Shown here piece by piece: positions 1-7,988 of a stretch of 64,000 nt of DNA. Numbering within the stretch: position 1 is the first letter of the stretch; the number at the start of each line of letters is the position of its first letter. This DNA is from CAVVFX01 sp963747535 (GTDB lineage Bacteria; Acidobacteriota; Terriglobia; Bryobacterales; Bryobacteraceae): positions 186,001-250,000 of the forward strand of contig CAVVFX010000020.1 of the NCBI GenBank assembly GCA_963747535.1, given 5' to 3'. Made by a program: the position numbers and the translations under genes. The notes beneath the pieces were generated by a model that was not told the origin of the DNA, ran no database searches, and worked only from the letters and a program-made list of their open reading frames with translations.

Positions 1-1
1 C

Positions 2-1282
2 GCTGCGGAGCGCGACGAATATCTGGTCGAGTGCGGGCGCCGTGTGGGCGACGACGCTGCGGTCAACGAAGCCCTGCTCGATTTGGAAAAGCACGTTCCC
101 AAATCGCCCTGGCGTCTCAAAGCTCTTCTCAACGCCGCGAATAAATATCTGGTCGATCACCAGCCCGAGAAGTACGAGCCGCTCTACCGCGCCGCCTTCG
201 ATGGCTTTCCCAACGACACCTCCACGGCCCTGACCCACTGGCGTATTGCCTGGGATGCGTATATTTCTCGTAAGCCGGATGCCGGGAGCCTGCTGCGCGA
301 GCAGGTCGCCCGCTATCCTGGCGACACCAAGGCCAGCGCCGCTATGTACTTCCTGGGCCGTCTGGCCGAAGACCGGCAGGATTTCGCCTCCGCCCGCGCC
401 TGGTACGAAGGCATCATCCAGGTCTTCGCGCACTATTATTACGGGCTGCTGGCGCGCGGCCATCTCGCCCAAAAGGACATCGCCGCCGCCACTACGTCTC
501 CGGAGATCTCCGCGTGGCTTGGAACCCTCGCCTTTCCGGTTCCCAGTAAGTTCGTCGATGTTCCCGACGCGTTGACCAGTCTCCGGATCGAGCGGGCCCG
601 TCTTCTGCGCACCGCGGGGTATAACGACTGGGCTGAGCATGAATTGCGCTTCGGCGCCAAAAACGGGGCCGAACCGCATCTGATCGCCATGGAACTCGCC
701 ACCTCCACGGATACCCCGGCCGAGAGTCTGCGCATGATGAAATCGATGGTCCAGGACTACCTCTCGCTTAGCTTCGACTCCGCGCCGCTGCGTTTCTGGC
801 AATTACTTTTCCCGCTACCCTTCCGTCCCGCGCTCGACGATTTTGCCAAACTGCGCGATCTCGATCCGTTCATGGTCGCGGGACTGATCCGGCAGGAGTC
901 CGAGTTCAATCCCACGGTAAGATCCCACGCCAATGCCTATGGGCTCACGCAGATCATTCCGTCAACCGGCCGTCTGCTGGCGCGCAAAAACGGCATCAGA
1001 CCGTTCACCATCTCCCTGCTGCTGCAACCCGACACTAACATCAATCTCGGGACCACCTACCTGCGCATGCTGCTCGACGAATGGGGCGGAAAGTGGGAGG
1101 AGACGTTGGCGTCCTACAATGCCGGCAAATCCCGCGTGACAAACTGGGTTACCTGGGGCCAATACCGCGAGCCGGCCGAGTTCGTTGAATCGATCCCGTT
1201 CAACGAGACCCACGAATACGTGCAAGCAGTCATCCGCAACGGAGCGATCTACCGCGAACTCTACGGGAAGGAGCGTGAGTAG
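2..1282 (+). CDS. Soluble lytic transglycosylase, 5' end outside window
   Basis: Peptidoglycan lytic transglycosylase of the Slt70 type, expected in the periplasm, where it cleaves the MurNAc-GlcNAc bond and leaves 1,6-anhydro ends. The frame is open from the first bases of the window, so the true start lies to the left; the GTG at 44 is only the first internal start candidate. The N-terminal ~280 visible residues are helical and TPR-like, matching the superhelical part of Slt70. The SLT domain follows: RQESEFNP holds the catalytic Glu (codon 896-898), then AYGLTQIIPSTG and ASYNAGKSRV in the family order. The tail YVQAVIRNGAIYREL is typical of the family. The function is firm; which paralogue is not known. 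Confidence 0.9.
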   Translation, partial: AAERDEYLVECGRRVGDDAAVNEALLDLEKHVPKSPWRLKALLNAANKYLVDHQPEKYEPLYRAAFDGFPNDTSTALTHWRIAWDAYISRKPDAGSLLREQVARYPGDTKASAAMYFLGRLAEDRQDFASARAWYEGIIQVFAHYYYGLLARGHLAQKDIAAATTSPEISAWLGTLAFPVPSKFVDVPDALTSLRIERARLLRTAGYNDWAEHELRFGAKNGAEPHLIAMELATSTDTPAESLRMMKSMVQDYLSLSFDSAPLRFWQLLFPLPFRPALDDFAKLRDLDPFMVAGLIRQESEFNPTVRSHANAYGLTQIIPSTGRLLARKNGIRPFTISLLLQPDTNINLGTTYLRMLLDEWGGKWEETLASYNAGKSRVTNWVTWGQYREPAEFVESIPFNETHEYVQAVIRNGAIYRELYGKERE

Positions 1283-1284
1283 CG

Positions 1285-1336
1285 TCAGTTTTCAGTCTTC
1301 AGTTTTCAGTCGTCAGCTCTCCTCTTCAGTCTTCAC
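1285..1336. repeat. Short CAGTYTTCAG-type direct repeats
   Basis: Directly after the transglycosylase stop there are four to five degenerate repeats of a ~10-base unit (TCAGTTTTCAG, TCAGTCTTCAG, TCAGTCGTCAG). It is non-coding. Nothing else is recognised in it. Confidence 0.6.
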
Positions 1337-1354
1337 ACTCAAGATCCGCCGTAA

Positions 1355-1399
1355 GACAGACCATCGTTTTTTGTGGTCTGTCCGGCTGCGCAGCAGCCG
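1355..1399 (-). repeat. Dispersed two-hairpin element, copy 1
   Basis: Two adjacent hairpins. One has 9-bp arms GACAGACCA (1355-1363) and TGGTCTGTC (1374-1382). The other has arms CGGCTGC (1383-1389) and GCAGCCG (1393-1399). Read on the minus strand, the order (CGGCTGC hairpin, then CAGACCA hairpin) and the loops match the copies at 55365-55405 and 63658-63702, so this is a dispersed intergenic family and not a local palindrome. Confidence 0.7.
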
Positions 1400-1410
1400 C
1401 GTTTAGTCCT

Positions 1411-1848
1411 TCACCACGCGACAGCCACCAAAGCGCCGATGAAAATCACCTGCACAACGGCACGAATTCCCAGCGTAGTCACCGGTCGCCCGCCGATCGT
1501 CATACGCGCGCGCGCCGCGTGAACATTCGCCGGGAAAAGCGCCATCAGCAACAACGCCAGACACGCTGCGGCAGCACGCGCAGTCGGCGGGAGCAGCAAC
1601 CCGATAGCCCCCAGAATCTCGAGCACACCCGACGCGGTGACCATCAGGTCGGGACGCGGAAACACCGCCGGGACCATGCGGAGCAGATCCGGTCGCCGCT
1701 TTCCCCAATGCGCCGAGCTCGTGAAGAAGAACATCACAGCCAGAGCCGCCCGCAGTGAGATGCTCCACGCATCGAGCAGCGATATCCCCAACCCTCCCGC
1801 TGCGCGAAAAGTCACGAACGCAACGATCAATACGTACAGTGGAATCAT
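1411..1848 (-). CDS. DoxX-like integral membrane protein
   Basis: A 145-residue membrane protein with four hydrophobic segments in the DoxX arrangement. The conserved-looking middle part has a Phe-rich helix followed by HWGKRRPDLLRMVP, then GVLEILGAIGLLLP, a typical DoxX second/third helix junction. The start was placed at the ATG giving MIPLYVLIVAF; an upstream ATG at 1869 would add seven residues. DoxX proteins are linked to redox or thiol metabolism in some bacteria, but nothing here fixes a role. The gene stands alone between repeat-bearing spacers and points towards the transglycosylase. Confidence 0.75.
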   Translation of the reverse strand: MIPLYVLIVAFVTFRAAGGLGISLLDAWSISLRAALAVMFFFTSSAHWGKRRPDLLRMVPAVFPRPDLMVTASGVLEILGAIGLLLPPTARAAAACLALLLMALFPANVHAARARMTIGGRPVTTLGIRAVVQVIFIGALVAVAW

Positions 1849-1928
1849 TGTTCTCGAACCACCGCACAATTCTAGCGCCGGCTCCGGATGCCTGCACTAC
1901 AGCCCCAAAGCTGGCAGCCTGACATTCC

Positions 1929-1972
1929 TTATTCGTGTTCATTCGTGTTCATTCGTGGCCCAATGTTTTCTG
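1929..1972 (+). repeat. TTCATTCGTG dispersed repeat, copy 1
   Basis: About 44 bases built from three ATTCGTGTTC-like units ending in CGTGGCCCAATGTTTTCT. A nearly identical inverted copy lies in the rpoB-rpoC spacer at 41887-41929, with a further copy at 41949-41980. It sits just upstream of the secreted haem-motif gene and is unlikely to be coding. Confidence 0.75.
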
Positions 1973-1986
1973 GGTTAAAATGGACC

Positions 1987-3042
1987 ATGCTGAGGTTGCA
2001 GAAAGCCATCGCTGTCTGTTCTTTTGCCGCGGGTCTTCTAGCTCAGGAAAGATCGTCCGGCACTCCGCAGTCTTCCTCGTGGGATCCGAAGTCTGCAGCC
2101 AATTATCTGGATTCGCGCCTCCAGTGGTGGAGCACCTGGCAGACGGCCTCGCGCGATCATCAGACCTTCTGCATTTCCTGTCATACCGCGGCGCCTTACG
2201 CCGCCGCACGTTCGAGTCTCAGAACAGCCCTCGGCGAACAGGGTCTCTCGCCGATAGAGCAAAAACTAGTCGATAACGTGACCGCCCGCGTGCGGATCTG
2301 GGATCAGTTGGCGCCCTACTATCCCAATAAGAACGAGGCGGATTCGAAGACCGTTGAATCCCGCGGCACGGAATCGATTCTCAATGCGTTCGTTTTGACG
2401 CGCTACGGCTCCGGCGAAGATGCGCGCCGCGCGCTCGATCAGATGTGGGCCCTGCAATTGACCTCCGGAGACGCGAAGGGCGCCTGGCCCTGGCTCCAGT
2501 TCCACAACCGCCCGTGGGAGGGGGATTCGCAATATTACGGCGCGGCTCTGGCAGCCATCGCAGCGGGCAATGCGCCCCGCCCCGGACTCGATTCCCTTAA
2601 GGAGTATCTGCACAAAGATTATTCCGGCCGTACGCCAATCGATCGCGTCATGCTGCTATGGGCTTCCACCAGGCTCCCGGGGCTTCTCACGGCCACCGAA
2701 CGAGACGGTATCATCTCTGAAGTTCTCACTCAACAGCAGCCGGACGGCGGCTTCAGTCTGACATCGTTGGTCGGAAATTGGAAGCGCAAGGACAACACTC
2801 CGCTCGAAACCAAAAGTGACGGCTACGCAACCGGCTTGGTGGCATTCGTGCTCGAGGAGGCGGGAACGCCGTCGAAGACGGGTCTTCGATGGCTTGAAAA
2901 GAACCAGCAACCGGACGAAGGCCGGTGGCTCGCCTACTCGCTCAATAAGCAGCGCGATCTCAGTACCGACATCGGGAAGTTTATGAGCGACGCCGCGACC
3001 GCCTACGCAGTCTTAGCGCTCAGTCACGCTACCAGGCCTTGA
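1987..3042 (+). CDS. Secreted protein with CxxCH motif and terpenoid-cyclase-like repeats
   Basis: Not a recognised named gene. The ATG at 1987 gives a signal peptide (MLRLQKAIAVCSFAAGLLAQ), so the longer open frame upstream is not needed. About 45 residues into the mature part is CISCH, a c-type haem attachment motif. The remainder has QW/prenyltransferase-like alpha-alpha repeats: GTESILNAFVL, ALDQMWALQL, LQFHNRPWEGDSQYYGAAL, QQQPDGGFSLT and TGLVAFVLEEAG resemble squalene/hopene-cyclase and prenyltransferase toroid repeats. The combination suggests a periplasmic haem-binding protein with an alpha/alpha toroid, not a soluble cyclase, because no DXDD-type motif was seen. Its 3' end overlaps the 3' end of tsaB by 14 bases. 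Confidence 0.65.
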   Translation: MLRLQKAIAVCSFAAGLLAQERSSGTPQSSSWDPKSAANYLDSRLQWWSTWQTASRDHQTFCISCHTAAPYAAARSSLRTALGEQGLSPIEQKLVDNVTARVRIWDQLAPYYPNKNEADSKTVESRGTESILNAFVLTRYGSGEDARRALDQMWALQLTSGDAKGAWPWLQFHNRPWEGDSQYYGAALAAIAAGNAPRPGLDSLKEYLHKDYSGRTPIDRVMLLWASTRLPGLLTATERDGIISEVLTQQQPDGGFSLTSLVGNWKRKDNTPLETKSDGYATGLVAFVLEEAGTPSKTGLRWLEKNQQPDEGRWLAYSLNKQRDLSTDIGKFMSDAATAYAVLALSHATRP

Positions 3043-3667
3043 ACAGCAATTCCGCGTCGGACCGCCTCACGTAATTCGCATCGAGCCCAGCCGGATCACC
3101 CGCGTCCCCCGACGCCAGTCGCTCTTCCGCGATACGCGCCACCATGGCGGCCAGCGCCTGCGGAGCCGTCACCACCGGACACACGGCGAAACCTGTCGCC
3201 GCGAGCTGCGCCTGGAACGGCTCGAAGTTCTGCGAGATGAACTCGACACGACCTTCGCCCAACCGCGCCAGCAGCGCAGGAAATCCGCAGACCATTTCCA
3301 CGCCGTCAATGGCCGCATAAACCTCGCCCCGGCGCGCATCGATCACCGGAACCTTTCTATCAGTTGAACCGAACCTGGCCAAAGCCGCCAGATTCGATAT
3401 TCCGAATGCGGGCTTGCCTGTAGCTTCTGCCAATCCCTTCACGCAAGCGAGGCCGATCCGCACGCCCGTAAACGACCCCGGTCCGGACGCTGCGGCGAAA
3501 CCGTCAAGGTCCTCCAACCGCAAGCTCATGTGTTGCAGAAGGCGCTCGATCTGCTCGAAGATCACACCGCCGAATCCCCCCGGCGCATGCAGCAGGACCT
3601 CTTCGCCGCCAACCGCGATGCTCCCGAATTCCGCCGTAGTATCGACTGCCAGAATGCGCACGCTCAC
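3029..3667 (-). CDS. tsaB: tRNA threonylcarbamoyladenosine biosynthesis protein TsaB
   Basis: TsaB (YeaZ) is the partner of TsaD in the complex that makes the t6A37 modification of ANN-decoding tRNAs. The 212-residue protein begins ILAVDTTAEFGSIAV, which is the ASKHA-fold phosphate-1 motif, followed by GFAAASGPGSFTGVRIGL, the strongest TsaB signature, and KGLAEATGKP. It starts with GTG, and its first bases overlap the stop of the upstream DUF5060-like gene (GTGA). It is the last gene of the long minus-strand operon that begins at ruvA. tsaC, tsaD and tsaE are not in the window. Confidence 0.93.
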   Translation of the reverse strand: MSVRILAVDTTAEFGSIAVGGEEVLLHAPGGFGGVIFEQIERLLQHMSLRLEDLDGFAAASGPGSFTGVRIGLACVKGLAEATGKPAFGISNLAALARFGSTDRKVPVIDARRGEVYAAIDGVEMVCGFPALLARLGEGRVEFISQNFEPFQAQLAATGFAVCPVVTAPQALAAMVARIAEERLASGDAGDPAGLDANYVRRSDAELLFKAW

Positions 3668-5439
3668 CGGTTCAGTTGAAAGTTGCGGTCGGCCTGATAG
3701 GCCTTACCATAACCATTCAGTCCGATCACCCGCAGATGAAACCCCGCGGGAAAGCGCGACGCGATATTCTGTGGAATATTGAAGATGCCTTCCGGCCCGG
3801 TCCCGATCACCCGGAACCCCTGCCCTTCCGCGGTCACTTCTCCCGTCCACAGATACATCATCTTCTTGCTGGCCTTGGTTTCCTTCTTCAGCTTAGCCTT
3901 GTAGGGCGGCTGCACAGCCATCGAAAAGTTATCTTCAGCCGGCTTCTCGATATCGAACGGCACCTTGTCGGCAGCTACCTCCACGTCCTGCATGACGATT
4001 TCCCACGATTCGAACTTGTAGCTCTTCGCCATCCCCGCCTTATGGCCTTCGCGCGAAATGTGCAGCACCCAATCGTGCGCGTTGTCAGGAGGTGAACCTT
4101 GAAACTCGTCGCTCTTGAGGTCCTTCAAGGCTGTCCGCTCGCCATCGATCGGGTTGATCCAGGCGACATCCCAGGTGTGCTTGTCGTCCAGCCTCACGTC
4201 GACCGGACCGGGCTTCTCGACATAGATGATGTATTCGACCGTCGGGAGACACATGCCGCGGCCGCCATCGACGTCGAAGAATGGCTCCAGATCCCAGTGC
4301 CGCATGCGGGCCGCGAACTGATACCAGACCTCCATCGCGCGCGCTGCTTCCTCGTTGGGCACCGTCGCCTCCGGATACTGCCCGCTCATCCACGCGTTCC
4401 AGAGCCGTTTGCGAAACGTCGCGGCATCGTCGCCGCCAAAGTCGTTCACCTGCGGCGCGGCATAAATCTGGTGCTCGATCGCGCCTACCTGCGGGTCGTC
4501 CGAATGGTAGGTGATGTACTTCATCCAATGGTCATCGAACAGCGGAGAGGAGGTGATCGCCGCGCCGCAAGAGGTCGGATGATGATAGGCGTCCAGTTCA
4601 TTCAGATACCCCCCGATCTCCTTCATCAGTTCGCGGCCGTCGCTGTAAGTCTCAAAACGGTCGACCCCTTGCCATGTCATGTTCAGCCCACCGTAACGCG
4701 CCACCACGTACTGCACGAATCGACGGCGCTGGGTATGCTCCGGAAAGAACCTGGTAAACAGATTGTCGGGACCGGCCAGCGACAGGTCGATTGCGATCCC
4801 GACCTTGTTAGCCGCGAACAATTTCTCATCGATCTCGCGGAATGGAGCCGGATCGAAATCTTCCGGACCTTTGAACGCTTTCACCATTTCCGGTTCGAGC
4901 AGAGTGACCCGGAAGTGATTGAACTTTTGCTTCGCACGGGTCGCCGCTAGTTGGGCGAACTGCTCGCGCGTCAAGGCGCTCAGTTTTGGGATCGTCTGGC
5001 CCATCCAGAGATGCGGGGTTTTCAGGCTGTTGTAAGCGAACGGACCGCTGTCGGCGAAATGGTGGACATTAGCCGTTTCCACAAAGCCCGGCGCGGAGGA
5101 TTCAGTGGCCGTGAAGCTGAGTTCCTTGTCGTTCCAGGTCGCGACGTTGCTGATGATGCGCCCGATCCAATTGCCGGTCTCGTTGGGCATGAACCGTACG
5201 CGAAGTGTCTTCCCGCCGTCCCAGAAACCCGGTATTGCAAACGTGCGGGCGCGCGGCGATCGGAACTCCATGCGCAACTCCACGTCGCGATACGGAGCGG
5301 GATGCGCCGTAGCGTCGGACCCGGTCAGTTCGAACGTGATCTCGCAGGTGGAGAAGATCGGCGTCGACGGGCAGACTGTTTGAGCCCAAGCCAGAGGCGC
5401 GAGCACGATCCAGGTGCAACAGAACCAGGCAAACCGCAT
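3664..5439 (-). CDS. Secreted DUF5060-like putative glycoside hydrolase
   Basis: A 591-residue exported protein. The ATG at 5439 gives a signal peptide ending APLAWAQ; a start six codons upstream at 5457 is possible. Residues ~20-120 form a beta-rich domain of the DUF5060 type (YRDVELRMEF, IPGFWDGG, FMPNETGNWIGRI), which precedes TIM-barrel glycosidase-like domains. The central part (FNHFRVTLLEPE, IGIAIDLSLAG-like segment, FVQYVVARYGGLNMTWQGV, SCGAAITSSPLFDDHWMKYITYHSDDP) has the layout of such a barrel. No catalytic residues can be assigned with confidence. It sits inside the ruvA-tsaB operon, 28 bases after the HupE-like gene, and overlaps tsaB by four bases. Confidence 0.7.
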   Translation of the reverse strand: MRFAWFCCTWIVLAPLAWAQTVCPSTPIFSTCEITFELTGSDATAHPAPYRDVELRMEFRSPRARTFAIPGFWDGGKTLRVRFMPNETGNWIGRIISNVATWNDKELSFTATESSAPGFVETANVHHFADSGPFAYNSLKTPHLWMGQTIPKLSALTREQFAQLAATRAKQKFNHFRVTLLEPEMVKAFKGPEDFDPAPFREIDEKLFAANKVGIAIDLSLAGPDNLFTRFFPEHTQRRRFVQYVVARYGGLNMTWQGVDRFETYSDGRELMKEIGGYLNELDAYHHPTSCGAAITSSPLFDDHWMKYITYHSDDPQVGAIEHQIYAAPQVNDFGGDDAATFRKRLWNAWMSGQYPEATVPNEEAARAMEVWYQFAARMRHWDLEPFFDVDGGRGMCLPTVEYIIYVEKPGPVDVRLDDKHTWDVAWINPIDGERTALKDLKSDEFQGSPPDNAHDWVLHISREGHKAGMAKSYKFESWEIVMQDVEVAADKVPFDIEKPAEDNFSMAVQPPYKAKLKKETKASKKMMYLWTGEVTAEGQGFRVIGTGPEGIFNIPQNIASRFPAGFHLRVIGLNGYGKAYQADRNFQLNR

Positions 5440-5467
5440 GTATCTTAATTTTTCCACATTTACTTCC

Positions 5468-6454
5468 CTAGCTCCTCAACCGCACAAAGAACCAGGTCAT
5501 TCCGAAAACCAATAACAGCGCCGCGCTCGACTGCACCAGCCGGGTAATCGTCCAGCGCCGTTGGAGCATCCAGACACCGAATCCGAGAACTGCGATCACG
5601 GACAGTTCCGAGATCGCCGCGCCTCCCAGAACGTATGCGGGACGGAATCCGCTGCCGGCCAGAACCAGGTACAACGAGAGTCCATGGAAACCACCGAGAA
5701 TTCCGGCAATCAGCCAGCGCATCCCGGCCTCGGGGAGAAATATGATCTCCACCGAAAGATACGCGATCGACAACGCCATCGCGGCTTCCACGAAACGCAC
5801 CGGCGGCTGCCAGTGCAGGACTCCCGCCAGCAACGCTGTTCCCGCCTCACCCGCCAGAAACATGAATGCCAGCAGCGCCAATTCGCGCCGTCCCCGTGCC
5901 GCCAGCACCAGCGCCGCCAGGAACAGCAGTTGCACGGGACCCGCAACCGCTCGCAGCATCCCTTCGAAACCTTGCTGGACCGCTATCTCGAAACGGGTCG
6001 GTGGACGGAAACGCAGCGTAGTTTGGGTGAAGGAATAATCGAAAATGGCCTGGTCGTGCTTTTCGCCATTCTGCGCGCGCAGTAGATGCACATGGTTCGG
6101 GACGGTGACCTGATACAAAGTGCACTCCACGTCGAGGTGCTCGATTGCGCGCGGAAAGCTATATTCCGCCGCGCAGATGTACATCCCATTGGCTGGCTCT
6201 TCGTGGCACGACTTCTGGATCAGCCGCCCGGTTTCGCCGCGACTCGAGAAGCGGATATGTTCGAGGAGTGTGGTCTCGGGGTGCGGCGTGTGAGCCGCTT
6301 CGTACATTGGCATACTGAGCACGAAGTCGAGATGGTCCCCGCGGACCGTGGCTTCTCCGTTACTCATGCTGATGACATGGGCATGAAGGAGGGCGCCGGA
6401 AAAGAAGCACAGGGCCCAGGGAGCAACCCAGCCGGTGTTACGTGGCTTCCACAT
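5468..6454 (-). CDS. HupE/UreJ-like membrane protein with N-terminal extracytoplasmic domain
   Basis: A 328-residue protein with a signal peptide (ALCFFSGALLHAH), an extracytoplasmic beta-rich domain to about residue 155, then about six transmembrane helices. The membrane part, with GILGGFHGLSLYLVL and the preceding AYLSVEIIFLPE, resembles the HupE/UreJ_2 family, whose classic members are nickel or cobalt permeases. The metal specificity here is not shown, and many such family members with large periplasmic N-termini are uncharacterised. Its start overlaps the end of the AI-2E-type gene by 17 bases, which supports co-transcription. Confidence 0.7.
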   Translation of the reverse strand: MWKPRNTGWVAPWALCFFSGALLHAHVISMSNGEATVRGDHLDFVLSMPMYEAAHTPHPETTLLEHIRFSSRGETGRLIQKSCHEEPANGMYICAAEYSFPRAIEHLDVECTLYQVTVPNHVHLLRAQNGEKHDQAIFDYSFTQTTLRFRPPTRFEIAVQQGFEGMLRAVAGPVQLLFLAALVLAARGRRELALLAFMFLAGEAGTALLAGVLHWQPPVRFVEAAMALSIAYLSVEIIFLPEAGMRWLIAGILGGFHGLSLYLVLAGSGFRPAYVLGGAAISELSVIAVLGFGVWMLQRRWTITRLVQSSAALLLVFGMTWFFVRLRS

Positions 6455-7502
6455 GTTGCGGTTCTAAAACGCGCTGCTTGCGGATGCGGCGGATGACGAT
6501 TCGCGCCATCGCCAGCACCGGCACCGAAAGAAAAATTCCGGCCACTCCACCGAGTTGGCCCCCGGCGAAGACCCCGAAGATCACCATCAGCGGATGCAAT
6601 TCCACGCCCGCAGCCATCAGGTTAGGACTGAGAACATAGTCCTGGAACAGCCGGTATACACAGAGAAAAATGAAAACCCCAATCGGATGGGCGTAGCCGG
6701 AAAACACCACTACCACCATGATGATCACGGCGCCGGTCAGAGGTCCCACCAGAGGCACGAATTCGAGCGGGAAGGCAATGGTTGCGAGCAACAGCGCATC
6801 GGGCACTCCCATCAGAGTGAACACTAACGCGAAGCTCGCGAACACCGCCAGGCAAAGCGTAAACAGCGCCCGCATATACTGCAGGAGCAATAGGTGGATA
6901 TCGCGTAGAACATCTTCCACCAGATCCCGACTTCGTCCACTCGAGAATAAATCGATCAGATCCTCGCGCATCATTCCGCCATCTTTAAGCATGAAGAAAC
7001 TGATGATCGGAACCACGATGGCGAGCAACAGATAGCGCGACCCCGACAGCAGCTTCATCGAGTACTCCGGCACCATAGACAGGAGTGTCCCGGAGTTGGC
7101 GGTCAACTGAGTACGCACCTGGTTGATAATCTGATCCTGGATGGTCTTCACGTGCTGCGGGACATTCGCCTGATCCGCCTGGCCCTGAAACTGTTTGAGA
7201 AGGTTGGGGAGTTCCGTGGCGAGAGTACTGGCCTCTTCGGCGACCTGGGTTCCGACGGTGAGAACCATAAACGTTACGATGCCGAACAGGATCACGTAGA
7301 CCAGGGCCAGCGCCGGCCCTCGAGAGCGCCCCGGCAGTATCCCGTTCAAAACCGCAAACAGCGGATAGAGCAGGTAGGTCAATAGCAGGGCCACGGCGAA
7401 CACGATGATGGCTTCGCGGATCAGGTAGACGCAACTCACCAACAGCAAAATCAGCACTGCCGTCCAGGTGTAGCGCGCCGCCTTTTTTTCGAATCCCAGC
7501 AT
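6438..7502 (-). CDS. AI-2E family transporter (PerM/YdiK-like)
   Basis: A 354-residue inner-membrane protein with the AI-2E transporter family layout: two N-terminal helices (TAVLILLLVSCVYLI, FAVALLLTYLLYPLFAVL), a third helix, a cytoplasmic or periplasmic helical insertion (~80-150), then a C-terminal five-helix block with FPLEFVPLVGPL and YRLFQDYVLSPNLM, the usual family signature. The family contains TqsA and Na+/H+ antiporters as well as many unknowns, so export of a signal molecule should not be assumed. It begins one base before the folK stop region, so the genes are directly abutting. Confidence 0.88.
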   Translation of the reverse strand: MLGFEKKAARYTWTAVLILLLVSCVYLIREAIIVFAVALLLTYLLYPLFAVLNGILPGRSRGPALALVYVILFGIVTFMVLTVGTQVAEEASTLATELPNLLKQFQGQADQANVPQHVKTIQDQIINQVRTQLTANSGTLLSMVPEYSMKLLSGSRYLLLAIVVPIISFFMLKDGGMMREDLIDLFSSGRSRDLVEDVLRDIHLLLLQYMRALFTLCLAVFASFALVFTLMGVPDALLLATIAFPLEFVPLVGPLTGAVIIMVVVVFSGYAHPIGVFIFLCVYRLFQDYVLSPNLMAAGVELHPLMVIFGVFAGGQLGGVAGIFLSVPVLAMARIVIRRIRKQRVLEPQHVEAT

Positions 7503-7988
7503 CTACCCTATCGTAGCCCGCCTGACCCTTTGTCCCGCAGTGTGGGCCAGCAGATCGCCGATCGTGCTCTTTGTCACAGGGTCGCGCAAATCGGGCGCCA
7601 GTTCCGCCAGCGGCGCCAGCACGAAACGTCGCTCCCGAAAACGAGGATGCGGAATCTCGAGCGCCGGCATCGCCATGATGGCGCGGGCATAAAGGACGAT
7701 GTCGATATCGATCGTGCGGGGGCCCTTGGGCACCATCCGCTTGCGTCCCAGCGACGCTTCGATCTTCTTCAGCCGCCGCAACAATTGCAGTGGGAAGAGG
7801 TCGGTCCGGCACTCCACCACCATATTCAGGAACCAATTCTGCTCGCGCAGTTCCATCGGTTCCGTCTCGTACACCGAGGACATTCGAACCACCTCGACAC
7901 CCGCGCCAGGCAGCAATTCAATGGCCTGTTGCAGCATCGCCGCACGGTCGCCCATATTCGAACCCAGGCTCAGATAAACGGTCTTCAA
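7503..7988 (-). CDS. folK: 2-amino-4-hydroxy-6-hydroxymethyldihydropteridine diphosphokinase
   Basis: HPPK transfers pyrophosphate from ATP to 6-hydroxymethyl-dihydropterin in folate synthesis. The 161 residues match the family length. Visible motifs: YLSLGSNMGDR at the start, SSVYETEP, NWFLNMVVE (pterin pocket), KGPRTIDIDIVLY (metal-binding Asp pair) and IPHPRFRERRFVLAPLAEL. The gene overlaps the end of ruvB by four bases. No other folate gene lies in the window. Confidence 0.95.
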   Translation of the reverse strand: MKTVYLSLGSNMGDRAAMLQQAIELLPGAGVEVVRMSSVYETEPMELREQNWFLNMVVECRTDLFPLQLLRRLKKIEASLGRKRMVPKGPRTIDIDIVLYARAIMAMPALEIPHPRFRERRFVLAPLAELAPDLRDPVTKSTIGDLLAHTAGQRVRRATIG

